A DNA stretch of 64,000 bases from Pseudomonas tensinigenes (GCF_014268445.2 NZ_CP077089.1:4147501-4211500), one strand, 5' to 3'. Positions 43,560 through 53,066 are shown, counted from the first letter of the stretch. The notes: generated from the letters alone by a model not told the origin. Program-made: numbers and translations.

Positions 43560-45050
43560 TCAGAGCTTGATCCAGGTCGCTTTCAGCTCGGTGTACTTGT
43601 CGAACGCGTGCAGCGATTTGTCGCGACCGTTGCCCGACTGTTTGAAGCCACCGAACGGTGCGGTCATGTCGCCGCCGTCGTACTGGTTGACCCAGACGCT
43701 GCCGGCACGCAGGCCACGGGCGAAGGTGTGCGCCTTGCTGAGGTTGCTGGTCCATACACCGGCGGCGAGGCCGAAGATGCTGTCGTTGGCGATCTGCAGC
43801 GCTTCTTCAGCGGTGTCGAAGGTGATCAGCGACAGCACCGGGCCGAAGATTTCTTCCTGGGCGATGGTCATCGCGTTGGTCACGCCGTCGAACAGCGCCG
43901 GTTGCACATAGAGGCCACCGGTTTCTTCGAGGGTGCGTTGGCCGCCGGCGATCAGCTCGGCGCCCTGCTCGCGACCGATGCTGATGTAGCGCAGCACATT
44001 GTCGAGTTGACGCTGATCGACCACGGCACCGACGGTGGTCGCCGGATCGAGTGAATGACCCGGTTTCCATGCTTGCAGCGCTTCCACCAACAGCGGAATG
44101 AATTGCTCGCGGATCGAGCGCTCGACCAGCAAGCGCGAACCGGCAGTGCAGACTTCGCCCTGGTTGAAGGCAATGGCGCCGGCCGCCGCTTGTGCTGCCG
44201 CGCGCAAATCCGGTGCGTCGGCAAACACCACGTTCGGGCTCTTGCCCCCTGCTTCGAGCCAGACGCGTTTCATGTTGCTTTGGCCTGCATAAATCATCAG
44301 TTGCTTGGCAATCGCCGTGGAGCCGGTGAAGGCCAGCACGTCGACGTCCATGTGCAACGCCAACGCTTTGCCGACGGTGTGGCCGAAGCCTGGCAGGACG
44401 TTGAACACGCCTTTCGGAATGCCGGCATCCAGCGCCAACTGCGCGATGCGGATCGCCGTCAGCGGCGATTTTTCCGAAGGTTTCAGAATAAACGAATTGC
44501 CCGCCGCCAGTGCCGGGGCGAATTTCCAGCTGGCCATGATCAGCGGGAAGTTCCACGGCACGATGGCCGCGACCACGCCGGATGGCTCGCGAGTGACGAG
44601 GCCGAGTTGATCATGCGGTGTGGCGGCGACTTCGTCGTAGATCTTGTCGATGGCTTCGGCGCTCCAGCGGATCGCGTTGGCGGTCGCCGGGATATCGATG
44701 CTCATCGAATCGCTGATCGGTTTACCCATGTCGAGGGTTTCCAGCAGCGCCAGTTCTTCCTGGTTCTGCAGGATCAGATCGGCGAAGCGGATCAGGATGC
44801 GCTTGCGCTCGGCCGGGGCTTTTTTCGCCCAGATGCCGGACTCGAAAGACTGGCGCGCGACTTCGACGGCGAGGTTGGCATCGGCTTCATCGGTGCTGGC
44901 CACGGAGGCGAGGAAACGGCCGTCGACGGGGCTCAGGCATTCGAACGTGTCGCCACTGATGGCCGGGCGGTATTCACCGTTGATGAACGCGCGGGCTTCG
45001 ATGGTCAGGGACTGGAAGCGTTGTTCCCAGTCGTTGCGGGTCGTTGTCAT
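43560..45050 (-). CDS. puuC: Gamma-glutamylaminobutyraldehyde dehydrogenase
   Basis: A 496-residue NAD(P)-dependent aldehyde dehydrogenase. The catalytic Cys301 lies in GAIAFNQGEVCTAGSRLLVE, the general-base Glu in WLEAGGKSPN, and the cofactor motif in FTGSTAIAKQL. The family N-terminus (FINGEYRPAISGDTFE) is complete. In this operon it acts on the product of PuuB, and the Pseudomonas homologue KauB/PauC also accepts related aldehydes such as those from agmatine. Function is inferred from context as well as family. Confidence 0.92.
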   Translation of the reverse strand: MTTTRNDWEQRFQSLTIEARAFINGEYRPAISGDTFECLSPVDGRFLASVASTDEADANLAVEVARQSFESGIWAKKAPAERKRILIRFADLILQNQEELALLETLDMGKPISDSMSIDIPATANAIRWSAEAIDKIYDEVAATPHDQLGLVTREPSGVVAAIVPWNFPLIMASWKFAPALAAGNSFILKPSEKSPLTAIRIAQLALDAGIPKGVFNVLPGFGHTVGKALALHMDVDVLAFTGSTAIAKQLMIYAGQSNMKRVWLEAGGKSPNVVFADAPDLRAAAQAAAGAIAFNQGEVCTAGSRLLVERSIREQFIPLLVEALQAWKPGHSLDPATTVGAVVDQRQLDNVLRYISIGREQGAELIAGGQRTLEETGGLYVQPALFDGVTNAMTIAQEEIFGPVLSLITFDTAEEALQIANDSIFGLAAGVWTSNLSKAHTFARGLRAGSVWVNQYDGGDMTAPFGGFKQSGNGRDKSLHAFDKYTELKATWIKL

Positions 45051-45113
45051 TGTTGTGGCTCGACAAGGGGGGATTGGGGGTGTCGGGTTGCTGTGTCTGG
45101 TTTGAGATGGCTG

Positions 45114-45290
45114 CCCTCACCCTAGCCATCTCCCAGGGGTAGAGGGGACCGACCGAAGTGTCTCGGGATCTGCACCGACCTGAACGACCGAGTCGAATAT
45201 GGATTCGGCAAAAATCGTTCAGGTCGGCGGATTGCCCGAGCATCCCCGAATCAGTCCCCTCTCCCTTTGGGAGAGGGTTAGGGTGAGGGG
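45114..45290. repeat. CCCTCACCCTAGCCATCTCCC-type element, copy 3
   Basis: The left arm is slightly decayed (CCCTAGCCATCTCCCAGGGG) and the right arm ends GAGGGTTAGGGTGAGGGG. In the centre, CCGACCTGAACGA and TCGTTCAGGTCGG form an inner inverted pair. It separates the dehydrogenase gene from the synthetase gene, which ends 11 bases beyond. Confidence 0.85.
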
Positions 45291-45300
45291 CTTCTAAACG

Positions 45301-46677
45301 TCAGACCGTATGCAGATACCAGTTGTACTCAAGGTCAGAAATCGAGTTCTCGAACTCGGCCAGCTCGCTTTCCTTGCACGCGACAAACACGTCGATGTAC
45401 ATCGGGTCGATGTAGCGGGCCATGACTTCGCTGTCGTCCAGCTCGCGCAGTGCATCGCGCAGGTTGTTCGGCAGGCTCTGTTCGTTCTGCTCGTAGCTGT
45501 TGCCTTCCACCGGCGCGCCCGGTTCGATCTGGTTGGTCAGACCGTGGTGAATACCGGCCAGTACCGAAGCCATCAGCAGGTACGGGTTGGCGTCAGCGCC
45601 AGCAACACGGTGCTCGATACGCACAGCATCGGCCGAACCGGTTGGCACCCGGACCGCAACGGTGCGGTTGTCGATGCCCCAGCTCGGCGAGTTCGGTACG
45701 TAGAACTGCGCGCCAAAGCGGCGGTACGAGTTGACGTTCGGGCAGAGGAACGCCATTTGCGCAGGCAGGGTCTCCAGCACACCGCCGATCGCGTGACGCA
45801 GTGCGGCGTTCTGCTCGGGATCCTCGCTGGCGAAGATGTTGTTGCCTTCTTTGTCCAGGATCGAAATGTGCACGTGCAGACCGTTGCCCGCCTGACCCGG
45901 ATACGGCTTGGCCATGAAGGTGGTGTCCATCTCGTGGTCGTAGGCGATGTTCTTCACCAGACGCTTGAGCAGGACGGCGTAGTCGCACGCCTTGATCGGG
46001 TCGGAGACGTGATGCAGGTTGACTTCGAACTGCGCCGGGGCGCTTTCCTTGACGATCGCGTCAGCCGGGATGCCCTGCTCTTTCGCGCCTTCGAGGATGT
46101 CTTGCAGGCAATCGACGTATTCGTCGAGATCGTCGATCAGGTAAACCTGAGTCGACACCGGACGCTTGCCGGACACCGGCGAACGTGGCGATTGCGGACG
46201 GCCATTCACGTTGTCCTGGTCGATCAGATAGAACTCGAGTTCGAATGCCGCGCAGATAGTCAGACCGAGGTCATCGAATTTGCGCACGACGTTGGCCAGC
46301 ACTTCACGCGGGTCAGCGAAGAACGGCTGGCCTTCGATCTCGTGCATGGTCATTAAGAGTTGTGCAGTTGGGCGTTTCTGCCACGGCTCGATGCTCAGGG
46401 TGCCGGGGATCGGGTAGCAGATGCGGTCAGCGTCGCCGATGTCCAGACCCAGGCCGGTGCTTTCCACCGTGGAGCCATTGATGTCGAGGGCGAAAAGCGA
46501 GGCCGGCAGGTTGATGCCTTTCTCGTAAACCTTATGAAGACTGGTGCGTTCGATGCGCTTGCCGCGCACCACACCGTTCATATCCGCAATCAGAAGGTCG
46601 ACGTACAAAACCTCAGGATATTTCTTAAGGAATGCGTTTGCTTCGTTGAGTTGAACGGTACGCAGAGGGACCGACAT
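45301..46677 (-). CDS. puuA: Gamma-glutamylputrescine synthetase (glutamine synthetase family)
   Basis: A 458-residue glutamine synthetase family protein adding glutamate to putrescine. Metal-site stretch AFELEFYLIDQ, central LHVHISILDKEGNNIF, and SWGIDNRTVAVRVPTGSADAVRIEHR are clear. The N-terminal DLLIADMNGVVRGKRIERTSL is typical of the PuuA/SpuI group. It is opposite to the puuD gene, with a 282-base gap that should hold both promoters. A paralogue lies at 23.7-25.0 kb. Confidence 0.94.
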   Translation of the reverse strand: MSVPLRTVQLNEANAFLKKYPEVLYVDLLIADMNGVVRGKRIERTSLHKVYEKGINLPASLFALDINGSTVESTGLGLDIGDADRICYPIPGTLSIEPWQKRPTAQLLMTMHEIEGQPFFADPREVLANVVRKFDDLGLTICAAFELEFYLIDQDNVNGRPQSPRSPVSGKRPVSTQVYLIDDLDEYVDCLQDILEGAKEQGIPADAIVKESAPAQFEVNLHHVSDPIKACDYAVLLKRLVKNIAYDHEMDTTFMAKPYPGQAGNGLHVHISILDKEGNNIFASEDPEQNAALRHAIGGVLETLPAQMAFLCPNVNSYRRFGAQFYVPNSPSWGIDNRTVAVRVPTGSADAVRIEHRVAGADANPYLLMASVLAGIHHGLTNQIEPGAPVEGNSYEQNEQSLPNNLRDALRELDDSEVMARYIDPMYIDVFVACKESELAEFENSISDLEYNWYLHTV

Positions 46678-46959
46678 GATGCACCTATTTAGCTGTTAAT
46701 TATTATGTTCACTGCTGTTTCGCCGAGCCAGTCAACCCGAACGGCAAAGTGAAGTCAATAGCGAACAGATGACCGCTCAGGGTTTATTTTTCGGGCTTTT
46801 TTTAACACTTGCGTGCCAATACAGGCGCCACAGCCCCGAGAATCATGAAGATTTGATGAACGGCGTTTAGAATTTTTTACATGGCAGTTGTTAATTAAAA
46901 TCAACGAGGCTAAGCTCCGGAAAAGCTCGTTCAAGTGTCAAACTTCGAGGTGAATAAAA

Positions 46960-47721
46960 ATGGCATTCAAGCCATTGATCGGCGTTACTGCGTGCGTCAA
47001 ACAGATTGGCCTGCACCCCTATCACATCAGCGGCGACAAGTACGTACGTGCTGTCAGCGTTGGCGCTAACGGGCTGCCAGTGGTCATTCCTTCCCTTGGC
47101 AACCTGACTGAAATCGAAGACCTGCTCGGTCAACTCGACGGTCTGCTGCTGACCGGTTCGCCCTCGAATGTGGAACCTTTCCACTATCAAGGCCCGGCCA
47201 GCGCTCCCGGCACGGATCACGATCCGGCGCGGGATGCCACCACCCTTCCTTTATTGCGCGCAGCCATCGCGGCGGGCGTTCCGGTACTCGGCATTTGCCG
47301 GGGCTTCCAGGAAATGAACGTGGCGTTCGGCGGCAGCCTGCATCAGAAGGTGCATGAGCTGCCGGGCATGCTCGATCACCGTGAAGCCGACAGCCCGGAC
47401 GTGGCCGTGCAGTACGCACCGGCGCATGCGGTGACCGTGCTCGCCGGCGGCGTGTTCGAGGCGCTGGAACTGCCGAGCGAGTTTCAGGTGAACTCGATTC
47501 ACAGCCAGGGCATCGATCGCCTCGCCCCCGGCCTGCGTGCCGAAGCGGTGGCGCCGGACGGTTTGATCGAGGCGGTCTCGGTCGAGCACAGCCCGACCTT
47601 CGCCCTCGGCGTGCAATGGCACCCGGAATGGCAAGTGCTCGACAACCCGAACTACCTGAAGATTTTCCAGGCATTCGGCGCGGCTTGCCGGCAACGGGCG
47701 GCGCAGCGCAACAAACGCTGA
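46960..47721 (+). CDS. puuD: Gamma-glutamyl-GABA hydrolase
   Basis: A 253-residue class I glutamine amidotransferase-like hydrolase that frees GABA from gamma-glutamyl-GABA. The nucleophile elbow is VLGICRGFQEMNVAFGG with Cys113; the His-x-Glu pair is in LGVQWHPEWQ. These form the catalytic triad. Length agrees with the family. It is the first gene on the plus strand of the locus and is followed, after a long gap, by the polyamine importer. Confidence 0.94.
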   Translation: MAFKPLIGVTACVKQIGLHPYHISGDKYVRAVSVGANGLPVVIPSLGNLTEIEDLLGQLDGLLLTGSPSNVEPFHYQGPASAPGTDHDPARDATTLPLLRAAIAAGVPVLGICRGFQEMNVAFGGSLHQKVHELPGMLDHREADSPDVAVQYAPAHAVTVLAGGVFEALELPSEFQVNSIHSQGIDRLAPGLRAEAVAPDGLIEAVSVEHSPTFALGVQWHPEWQVLDNPNYLKIFQAFGAACRQRAAQRNKR

Positions 47722-47754
47722 CACAACCCAAAGATCACAACGATTTACTGCCCC

Positions 47755-47794
47755 CACGAATGACGGGTGTGCCTTTGCACATCCGTTATTCGTG
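47755..47794. repeat. Near-perfect inverted repeat downstream of puuD
   Basis: CACGAATGACGGGTGTGC and GCACATCCGTTATTCGTG pair in 16 of 18 positions (the two mismatches would be G-U in RNA) around a CTTT loop. There is no U-tract, so it is a message-end stabiliser or operator and not a plain terminator. In the rest of the gap to 48090 only the REPIN is recognised. Confidence 0.6.
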
Positions 47795-47899
47795 AACAGC
47801 AACACCCGTAATAACAACAAGTACGACCCAGGCAGCCAGGACGGCGGCGCCGACCAAGCCGGATCGGTACGGGTAATGCCAGTCAGGTAAACGCATTTC

Positions 47900-47994
47900 C
47901 ACTGTGGGAGCGAGCCTGCTCGCGAAAGCGGTGTATCAGCAAACAATGATGTCGACTGACACTCCGCATTCACGAGCAGGCTCGCTCCCACGGG
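47900..47994. repeat. REPIN, GTGGGAGCGAGCC type
   Basis: Arms ACTGTGGGAGCGAGCCTGCT and AGCAGGCTCGCTCCCACGGG lie about 100 bases before the importer operon. The right arm has a one-base change in its inner part (TTCACGAGCAGG). Confidence 0.9.
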
Positions 47995-48090
47995 TTCTGC
48001 ACCATAGCTGACAGGCATCCCGTACAGGCTTGCAATCCACTTAAGCCCGGCCACATTGGCCAGGCGAACGAAACCTGTTGGGAGTTTCAC

Positions 48091-49233
48091 ATGGCAAACG
48101 CCTCCAGCACTTACAGGAAGGCACTTGAAGGTCATCAGCAACCGAAAAAGGTGCTGGTGAAAGTCGATCGTGTCACCAAGAAGTTCGACGAAACCGTGGC
48201 CGTGGACGATGTGTCCCTGGAGATCCATCAGGGCGAAATCTTCGCCCTGCTCGGTGGCTCCGGTTCGGGCAAATCGACCCTGCTGCGCATGCTCGCCGGT
48301 TTCGAGCGGCCGACCGAAGGGCGGATTCTGCTCGACGGCGTGGACATCACCGACATGCCACCGTACGAGCGGCCGATCAACATGATGTTCCAGTCCTACG
48401 CGCTGTTCCCACACATGACCGTCGCGCAGAACATCGCCTTCGGCCTCAAGCAGGACCGTTTGCCCGCCGGCGAAATCGACGCCCGTGTCGATGAAATGCT
48501 GCGTCTGGTGCATATGACTCAATACGCCAAACGCCGTCCGCACCAGTTGTCCGGTGGCCAGCGTCAGCGCGTCGCCCTCGCCCGCTCGCTGGCCAAGCGT
48601 CCGAAGCTGTTGCTGCTCGACGAGCCGATGGGCGCGCTGGACAAAAAGCTGCGTTCGCAGATGCAACTGGAACTGGTGCAGATCATCGAACGCGTCGGCG
48701 TGACCTGCGTGATGGTGACCCACGACCAGGAAGAGGCCATGACCATGGCCGAGCGCATCGCGATCATGCACCTCGGTTGGATCGCTCAGATCGGCAGCCC
48801 GGTCGACATTTATGAAGCGCCGGTCAGCCGCATGGTTTGCGAGTTCATCGGCAACGTGAACGCCTTCGACGGCACCGTGGTGGAAGACCTTGAAGGCCAC
48901 GCGATCATCCACAGCCCGGACTTGCAGCAGAAGATCTACGTCGGTCACGGCGTCAGCACCTCGGTGCAGGACAAGTCGGTCACCTACGCGATCCGTCCGG
49001 AAAAAATGCTCGTCAGCACCACCCAACCCGAGTTCCGCTACAACTGGTCCGAAGGCAAGGTGCATGACATCGCCTACCTCGGCGGTCACTCGGTGTTCTA
49101 CGTCGAATTGCCCGGCGGCAAAATCGTCCAGTCGTTCATGGCCAACGCCGAACGCCGTGGCGCGCGCCCGACCTGGGACGACAAGGTCTACGTCTGGTGG
49201 GAAGACGACAGCGGCGTGGTACTGCGCTCATGA
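48091..49233 (+). CDS. potG: Polyamine ABC transporter ATPase
   Basis: A 380-residue ATPase subunit of a spermidine/putrescine importer. Walker A is GGSGSGKST, the signature LSGGQRQRVALARSL, Walker B LLLLDEPMGALD, and the switch His lies in MVTHDQEEAM. The C-terminal TOBE-type domain begins around 245 (CEFIGNVNAFDGTVVED). It resembles PotG of E. coli and SpuF of Pseudomonas. Its stop overlaps the permease start by four bases. Confidence 0.93.
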   Translation: MANASSTYRKALEGHQQPKKVLVKVDRVTKKFDETVAVDDVSLEIHQGEIFALLGGSGSGKSTLLRMLAGFERPTEGRILLDGVDITDMPPYERPINMMFQSYALFPHMTVAQNIAFGLKQDRLPAGEIDARVDEMLRLVHMTQYAKRRPHQLSGGQRQRVALARSLAKRPKLLLLDEPMGALDKKLRSQMQLELVQIIERVGVTCVMVTHDQEEAMTMAERIAIMHLGWIAQIGSPVDIYEAPVSRMVCEFIGNVNAFDGTVVEDLEGHAIIHSPDLQQKIYVGHGVSTSVQDKSVTYAIRPEKMLVSTTQPEFRYNWSEGKVHDIAYLGGHSVFYVELPGGKIVQSFMANAERRGARPTWDDKVYVWWEDDSGVVLRS

Positions 49234-50144
49234 GAACCTTCAATCAGCAATTCCTGCGCCTGGTGCCCAGCGGGCGAAAACTGGTCATTGGCATCCCGTT
49301 CATCTGGCTGTTCCTGTTCTTCATGCTGCCGTTCTTTCTGGTGATGAAGATCAGTTTCTCGGAAGCCGCGCTGTCGATCCCGCCGTACTCGGAGATCTAC
49401 ACCTACGCCGAACAGAAATTCCAGCTGCTGCTGAACATCGGCAACTACACCATGCTCGGCGAAGACGAGCTGTACCTGTCGGCCTACCTCGGTTCGCTGA
49501 AGGTCGCGGCGCTGAGCACGATGATGTGCCTGCTGATCGGTTTCCCGATGGCCTACGCGATCACCAAGACCGGCAAGGAAACCCAAAACGTCCTGCTGCT
49601 TTTGATCATGATGCCGACCTGGACCGCGATCCTGATCCGCGTTTACGCGTGGATGGGCATCCTCAGCAACAACGGTTTGCTTAACGCATTTCTGATGTGG
49701 ACGGGACTCACCGATCACCCGATCGAGATCCTCAACACCAACACGGCGGTCTATATAGGGGTCGTGTACGCGTATTTGCCGTTCATGGTATTGCCGCTGT
49801 ACGCCAACCTCGTCAAGCACGATGGCAGCTTGCTGGAAGCCGCGCAGGATCTCGGTTCGAGCAACTTCAACAACTTCTGGAAAATCACCGTGCCGCTGGC
49901 CAAGAACGGGATTATTGCCGGCTGCATGCTGGTATTCATTCCGGTGGTCGGTGAGTTCGTGATTCCGGAACTGCTCGGTGGCCCGGAGACGCTGATGATC
50001 GGTCGCGTGCTGTGGCAAGAGTTCTTCAATAACCGCGACTGGCCGGTGGCGTCTGCGCTGGCGGTGGTGATGCTGTTGATCCTGATTGTGCCGATTCTGC
50101 TGTTCAACCGCAGCCAGGCCAAAGAGATGGAGGCACGGGGATGA
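49230..50144 (+). CDS. potH: Polyamine ABC transporter permease, PotH type
   Basis: A 304-residue permease with six hydrophobic helices and the coupling EAA-like motif LLEAAQDLGSSNFNNFWKITVPLAKNGI (about 200-228). The long periplasmic loop after helix 1 (SFSEAALSIPPYSEIYTYAE) is typical of PotH-like proteins. The ATG at 49230 overlaps the previous stop; an upstream frame to 49197 is only overlap. Confidence 0.92.
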   Translation: MRTFNQQFLRLVPSGRKLVIGIPFIWLFLFFMLPFFLVMKISFSEAALSIPPYSEIYTYAEQKFQLLLNIGNYTMLGEDELYLSAYLGSLKVAALSTMMCLLIGFPMAYAITKTGKETQNVLLLLIMMPTWTAILIRVYAWMGILSNNGLLNAFLMWTGLTDHPIEILNTNTAVYIGVVYAYLPFMVLPLYANLVKHDGSLLEAAQDLGSSNFNNFWKITVPLAKNGIIAGCMLVFIPVVGEFVIPELLGGPETLMIGRVLWQEFFNNRDWPVASALAVVMLLILIVPILLFNRSQAKEMEARG

Positions 50145-51013
50145 AACGCTTCGGTTTTTCCAAATTCATGCTGATCTTCGGTCTGGTGTTCATTTATCTG
50201 CCGATGCTGATTCTGGTGATCTACTCGTTCAACGCCTCGAAACTGGTGACGGTGTGGGGCGGCTGGTCGGTGAAGTGGTATGTCGGTTTGCTCGACAATA
50301 CGCAACTGATGGGCTCGGTGGTGCGCTCGCTGGAAATCGCCTGCTACACCGCGATTGCTGCCGTGGCGCTGGGCACCCTCGCCGCTTTCGTGCTGACCCG
50401 CGTCACGCGCTTCAAGGGTCGCACGCTGTTCGGTGGTCTGGTCACCGCGCCGTTGGTGATGCCTGAAGTGATCACCGGTCTGTCGCTGTTGCTGCTGTTC
50501 GTGGCCATGGCGCAGTTGATCGGCTGGCCGCAGGAGCGTGGCATCGTCACGATCTGGATCGCCCACACCACGTTTTGTGCCGCTTATGTCGCGGTGGTAG
50601 TCTCCGCGCGCTTGCGGGAACTGGATCTGTCGATCGAAGAAGCGGCGATGGATCTCGGCGCGAAGCCGTTCAAGGTGTTTTTCCTGATCACCATTCCGAT
50701 GATCGCGCCATCGCTGGCGGCGGGCGGGATGATGTCGTTTGCCTTGTCGCTGGATGACCTGGTCTTGGCCAGCTTCGTCTCCGGGCCGGGTTCGACGACC
50801 CTGCCGATGGAAGTGTTCTCGGCGGTGCGTCTGGGCGTGAAGCCTGAGATCAACGCCGTGGCCAGCCTGATTCTGCTGGCGGTGTCGCTGGTGACCTTCC
50901 TGGTCTGGTACTTCGGCCGCAAAGCAGAAGCCAACCGCAAACGAGCGATTCAGGAAGCGATGGATCAGACCGCGAACGAGTCGTGGCAACCACAGCAATC
51001 CGCCACCGCTTGA
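50141..51013 (+). CDS. potI: Polyamine ABC transporter permease, PotI type
   Basis: A 290-residue second permease with six helices and the EAA motif SIEEAAMDLGAKPFKVFFLITIPMIAPSL. The pairing with the PotH-type gene by a four-base overlap gives the usual heterodimer. The C-terminus is charged (RKAEANRKRAIQEAMDQ) and ends past the family core. The transport substrate is inferred from the whole cluster. Confidence 0.92.
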   Translation: MKRFGFSKFMLIFGLVFIYLPMLILVIYSFNASKLVTVWGGWSVKWYVGLLDNTQLMGSVVRSLEIACYTAIAAVALGTLAAFVLTRVTRFKGRTLFGGLVTAPLVMPEVITGLSLLLLFVAMAQLIGWPQERGIVTIWIAHTTFCAAYVAVVVSARLRELDLSIEEAAMDLGAKPFKVFFLITIPMIAPSLAAGGMMSFALSLDDLVLASFVSGPGSTTLPMEVFSAVRLGVKPEINAVASLILLAVSLVTFLVWYFGRKAEANRKRAIQEAMDQTANESWQPQQSATA

Positions 51014-51016
51014 CCC

Positions 51017-51165
51017 TGTAGGAGCTGCGGCACGCTGCGATCTTTTGACTTTGTTTTTGCAGATCAAAAGATCGCAGCCTCGTTTCACTCGACAGCTCCT
51101 ACACAAATGTAGTCAGCCCCTCGGTCAGTCCCCTCTTCCCCTGGGAGAGGGTTAGGGTGAGGGGG
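51017..51165. repeat. GTAGGAGCTGC palindrome followed by half of a CCCTCACCCTAACCCTC element
   Basis: 51017-51104 is a relative of the repeats at 2473 and 35881, with the shared core GCTGCGATCTTTTGACTTTG. 51119-51165 holds only the right end (CGGTCAGTCCCCTCTTCCCC through GGGTGAGGG) of the longer element. Both lie inside the importer operon, between the permease and binding protein genes. Confidence 0.83.
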
Positions 51166-51203
51166 CTTTGCGTAACGTGAATAAAAACAATGGAGTTGTA
51201 CCG

Positions 51204-52301
51204 ATGAAAATGTTTGGCAGGACTCTGCTGACACTGTCCTTAATGGGCGCAATCGTCATGGGCGCCCAGGCCAACGACAAGGTGCTGCGTGTTTACAACT
51301 GGTCCGATTACATCGCGCCGGACACCGTCAAGAAATTCGAAGACGAGACCGGCATCCGCGTGACCTACGACGTCTTCGACAGCAACGAGACCCTTGAGGC
51401 GCGCTTGCTGGCGGGCAAATCCGGCTACGACCTGGTCGTGCCGTCGAACAGTTTCCTGGCCAAGCAGATCAAGGCCGGCGTCTATCAGACGCTGGACAAA
51501 TCGAAGCTGCCAAACTGGAAGAATCTCAACCCGGTGCTGCTGAAAAACGCCGCCGCCAGTGATCCGGACAACGCCCACGCGTTCCCGTACATGTGGGGCT
51601 CGATCGGCATCGGTTTCAACCCGGCCAAGGTCAAGGAAGTGCTCGGCGCCAATGCCCCGACCAATTCCTGGGACTTGCTGTTCAAGCCGGAAAACGCTGA
51701 AAAACTCAAAGCCTGCGGCATCAGTTTCCTCGACTCGCCGACCGAAATGATCCCGGCCGCCCTGCACTACCTGGGCTACCCGGTGAACGACAAGGACGCC
51801 GCGCACATCAAGGAAGCCGAGGCGCTGTTTATGAAGATCCGCCCGAACGTGGCGTACTTCCATTCCTCGAAATACATCTCCGATCTGGCCAACGGCAACA
51901 TTTGCGTCGCGGTCGGTTACTCCGGTGACGTGCTGCAGGCCAAGGCCCGCGCCGTGGAATCGGGCAACAACGTGGTGATCGACTACAGCATTCCCAAGGA
52001 AGGCGCCGGCAGTTTCTACGACATGGTCGCGATCCCGCGTGATGCCGCCAACGTCGAGAACGCTTACCTGTTCATGGACTTCCTGATGCGTCCGGACATC
52101 ATCGCCGAGATTACCAACAGCAACGGCTACAGCAACGCCAACGCGGCGGCTACGCCATTGGTGGATGAAGCGATCCGCAACGACCCGGGTTCGTACCCGT
52201 CGCAAGCGGTGATGGCGACGCTGTATGCGGTGCCGGATCAGCCGATTGCCACGCAGCGAATCATGACCCGTGGCTGGACCCGGGTGAAGCTCGGTAAATA
52301 A
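51204..52301 (+). CDS. potF: Polyamine ABC transporter substrate-binding protein
   Basis: A 365-residue periplasmic binding protein. The signal ends GAQAN; the mature part starts [22 protein letters not shown], the family N-terminus whose Trp-Ser-Asp-Tyr contributes to the polyamine site. Another binding segment is [20 protein letters not shown], which has Tyr where I recall Trp in E. coli PotF, hinting at a shifted preference. TGGAG lies upstream of the ATG. It is the last gene of the importer operon; the promoter for the operon lies before 48091. Confidence 0.93.
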   Translation: MKMFGRTLLTLSLMGAIVMGAQANDKVLRVYNWSDYIAPDTVKKFEDETGIRVTYDVFDSNETLEARLLAGKSGYDLVVPSNSFLAKQIKAGVYQTLDKSKLPNWKNLNPVLLKNAAASDPDNAHAFPYMWGSIGIGFNPAKVKEVLGANAPTNSWDLLFKPENAEKLKACGISFLDSPTEMIPAALHYLGYPVNDKDAAHIKEAEALFMKIRPNVAYFHSSKYISDLANGNICVAVGYSGDVLQAKARAVESGNNVVIDYSIPKEGAGSFYDMVAIPRDAANVENAYLFMDFLMRPDIIAEITNSNGYSNANAAATPLVDEAIRNDPGSYPSQAVMATLYAVPDQPIATQRIMTRGWTRVKLGK

Positions 52302-52319
52302 AAACACCGATGATCAACA

Positions 52320-52411
52320 ATGTGGGAGCGAGCCTGCTCGCGAAAGCGGTAGGACAGGCGACGAAAATATTGGATGTGCCGACGCCTTCGCGAGCAGGCT
52401 CGCTCCCACAG
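52320..52411. repeat. REPIN, GTGGGAGCGAGCC type
   Basis: Arms TGTGGGAGCGAGCCTGCTCG and CGAGCAGGCTCGCTCCCACA surround a loop with GACGAAAATATTGGATGTGC. It sits 20 bases past the binding protein stop. Confidence 0.9.
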
Positions 52412-52515
52412 TAAAGCGATGCAGTGTAAAAATTTCCCGTTCACGCAGCGCCTTACCACCGCTGCACCCTGCTATGAACGGCCTCACCTGGCTTCCTCGG
52501 TCAAGGTGAATTTCA

Positions 52516-52538
52516 GGCGCCCTCGGGCGCCTTTTTTT
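52516..52538 (+). terminator. Rho-independent terminator, possibly of a small RNA
   Basis: GGCGCC-CTC-GGGCGCC followed by seven T. It points only in the plus direction. The preceding 100 bases (52412-52515) hold no gene, so it ends either the importer transcript or an unrecognised small RNA. Confidence 0.85.
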
Positions 52539-52544
52539 GTGCCT

Positions 52545-53066
52545 TCAGATCAGCGACCAATCTTGCAGAATGCGATAACGACCCTTGTGCGATTCGAACA
52601 AGGCAAAACGTTCTGCACGCAGGAAAAACTCCGGCGGCGTGGCGGATTCCGGTTCCGGCGCACGGTAGTCGCGGGCCAGGGTCAGGTGCGGGCGAAACTC
52701 GCGAGACGGCTCCTCAAAGCCGAACGGCAACATCGCCTGTTCCAGCGCGTAGACCAGGCGCAGTAACGCCGGCGGTGCCTGCTCCGGCGCGAGCGACAAC
52801 ACCCCGGCGCGATGCCAGACCTGCAAACGATCCAGCGCAATCTTCAATGGCTCACCCGGCGTGCGCACTTGCCCGGCCGCTTCACAGACTTCATTGATCT
52901 GCGCCAATGGCACCGCGCCAAGGAACAGCAACGTCAGATGAAAATTATCCGCAGGCACCGGTTTCCCGGTTCTCAAGCCCAGATCTGCTCGCCATTGTGC
53001 AATCGCCTTGCGCTGCGCCGGCGGGCAATCGAGGGCGAAAAACAGTCGCTTCGCTTCATCGGTCAT
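52545..53066 (-). CDS. thpR: RNA 2',3'-cyclic phosphodiesterase ThpR
   Basis: A 173-residue 2H phosphoesterase. The two active-site motifs are His43-x-Thr45 in NFHLTLLF and HLTL in FRPHLTLARD. Length and spacing match ThpR, which opens 2',3'-cyclic phosphates on RNA ends. The stop is six bases beyond the terminator of the opposite strand. Confidence 0.93.
   Translation of the reverse strand: MTDEAKRLFFALDCPPAQRKAIAQWRADLGLRTGKPVPADNFHLTLLFLGAVPLAQINEVCEAAGQVRTPGEPLKIALDRLQVWHRAGVLSLAPEQAPPALLRLVYALEQAMLPFGFEEPSREFRPHLTLARDYRAPEPESATPPEFFLRAERFALFESHKGRYRILQDWSLI

Noticed and set aside
46800..46830. Sigma-54 promoter for puuA
   Set aside because: On the minus strand TGGCACG is present, but the -12 element lacks the GC pair (TGTTA instead of TTGC).
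47251..49089. 612-codon minus-strand frame
   Set aside because: It covers puuD, a REPIN and the ATPase gene in antisense; its translation contains the REPIN-derived VGASLLVNAE and no domain.
49188..50018. Minus-strand frame opposite the PotH permease
   Set aside because: Gln/His/Arg-rich antisense shadow of a well-defined permease.
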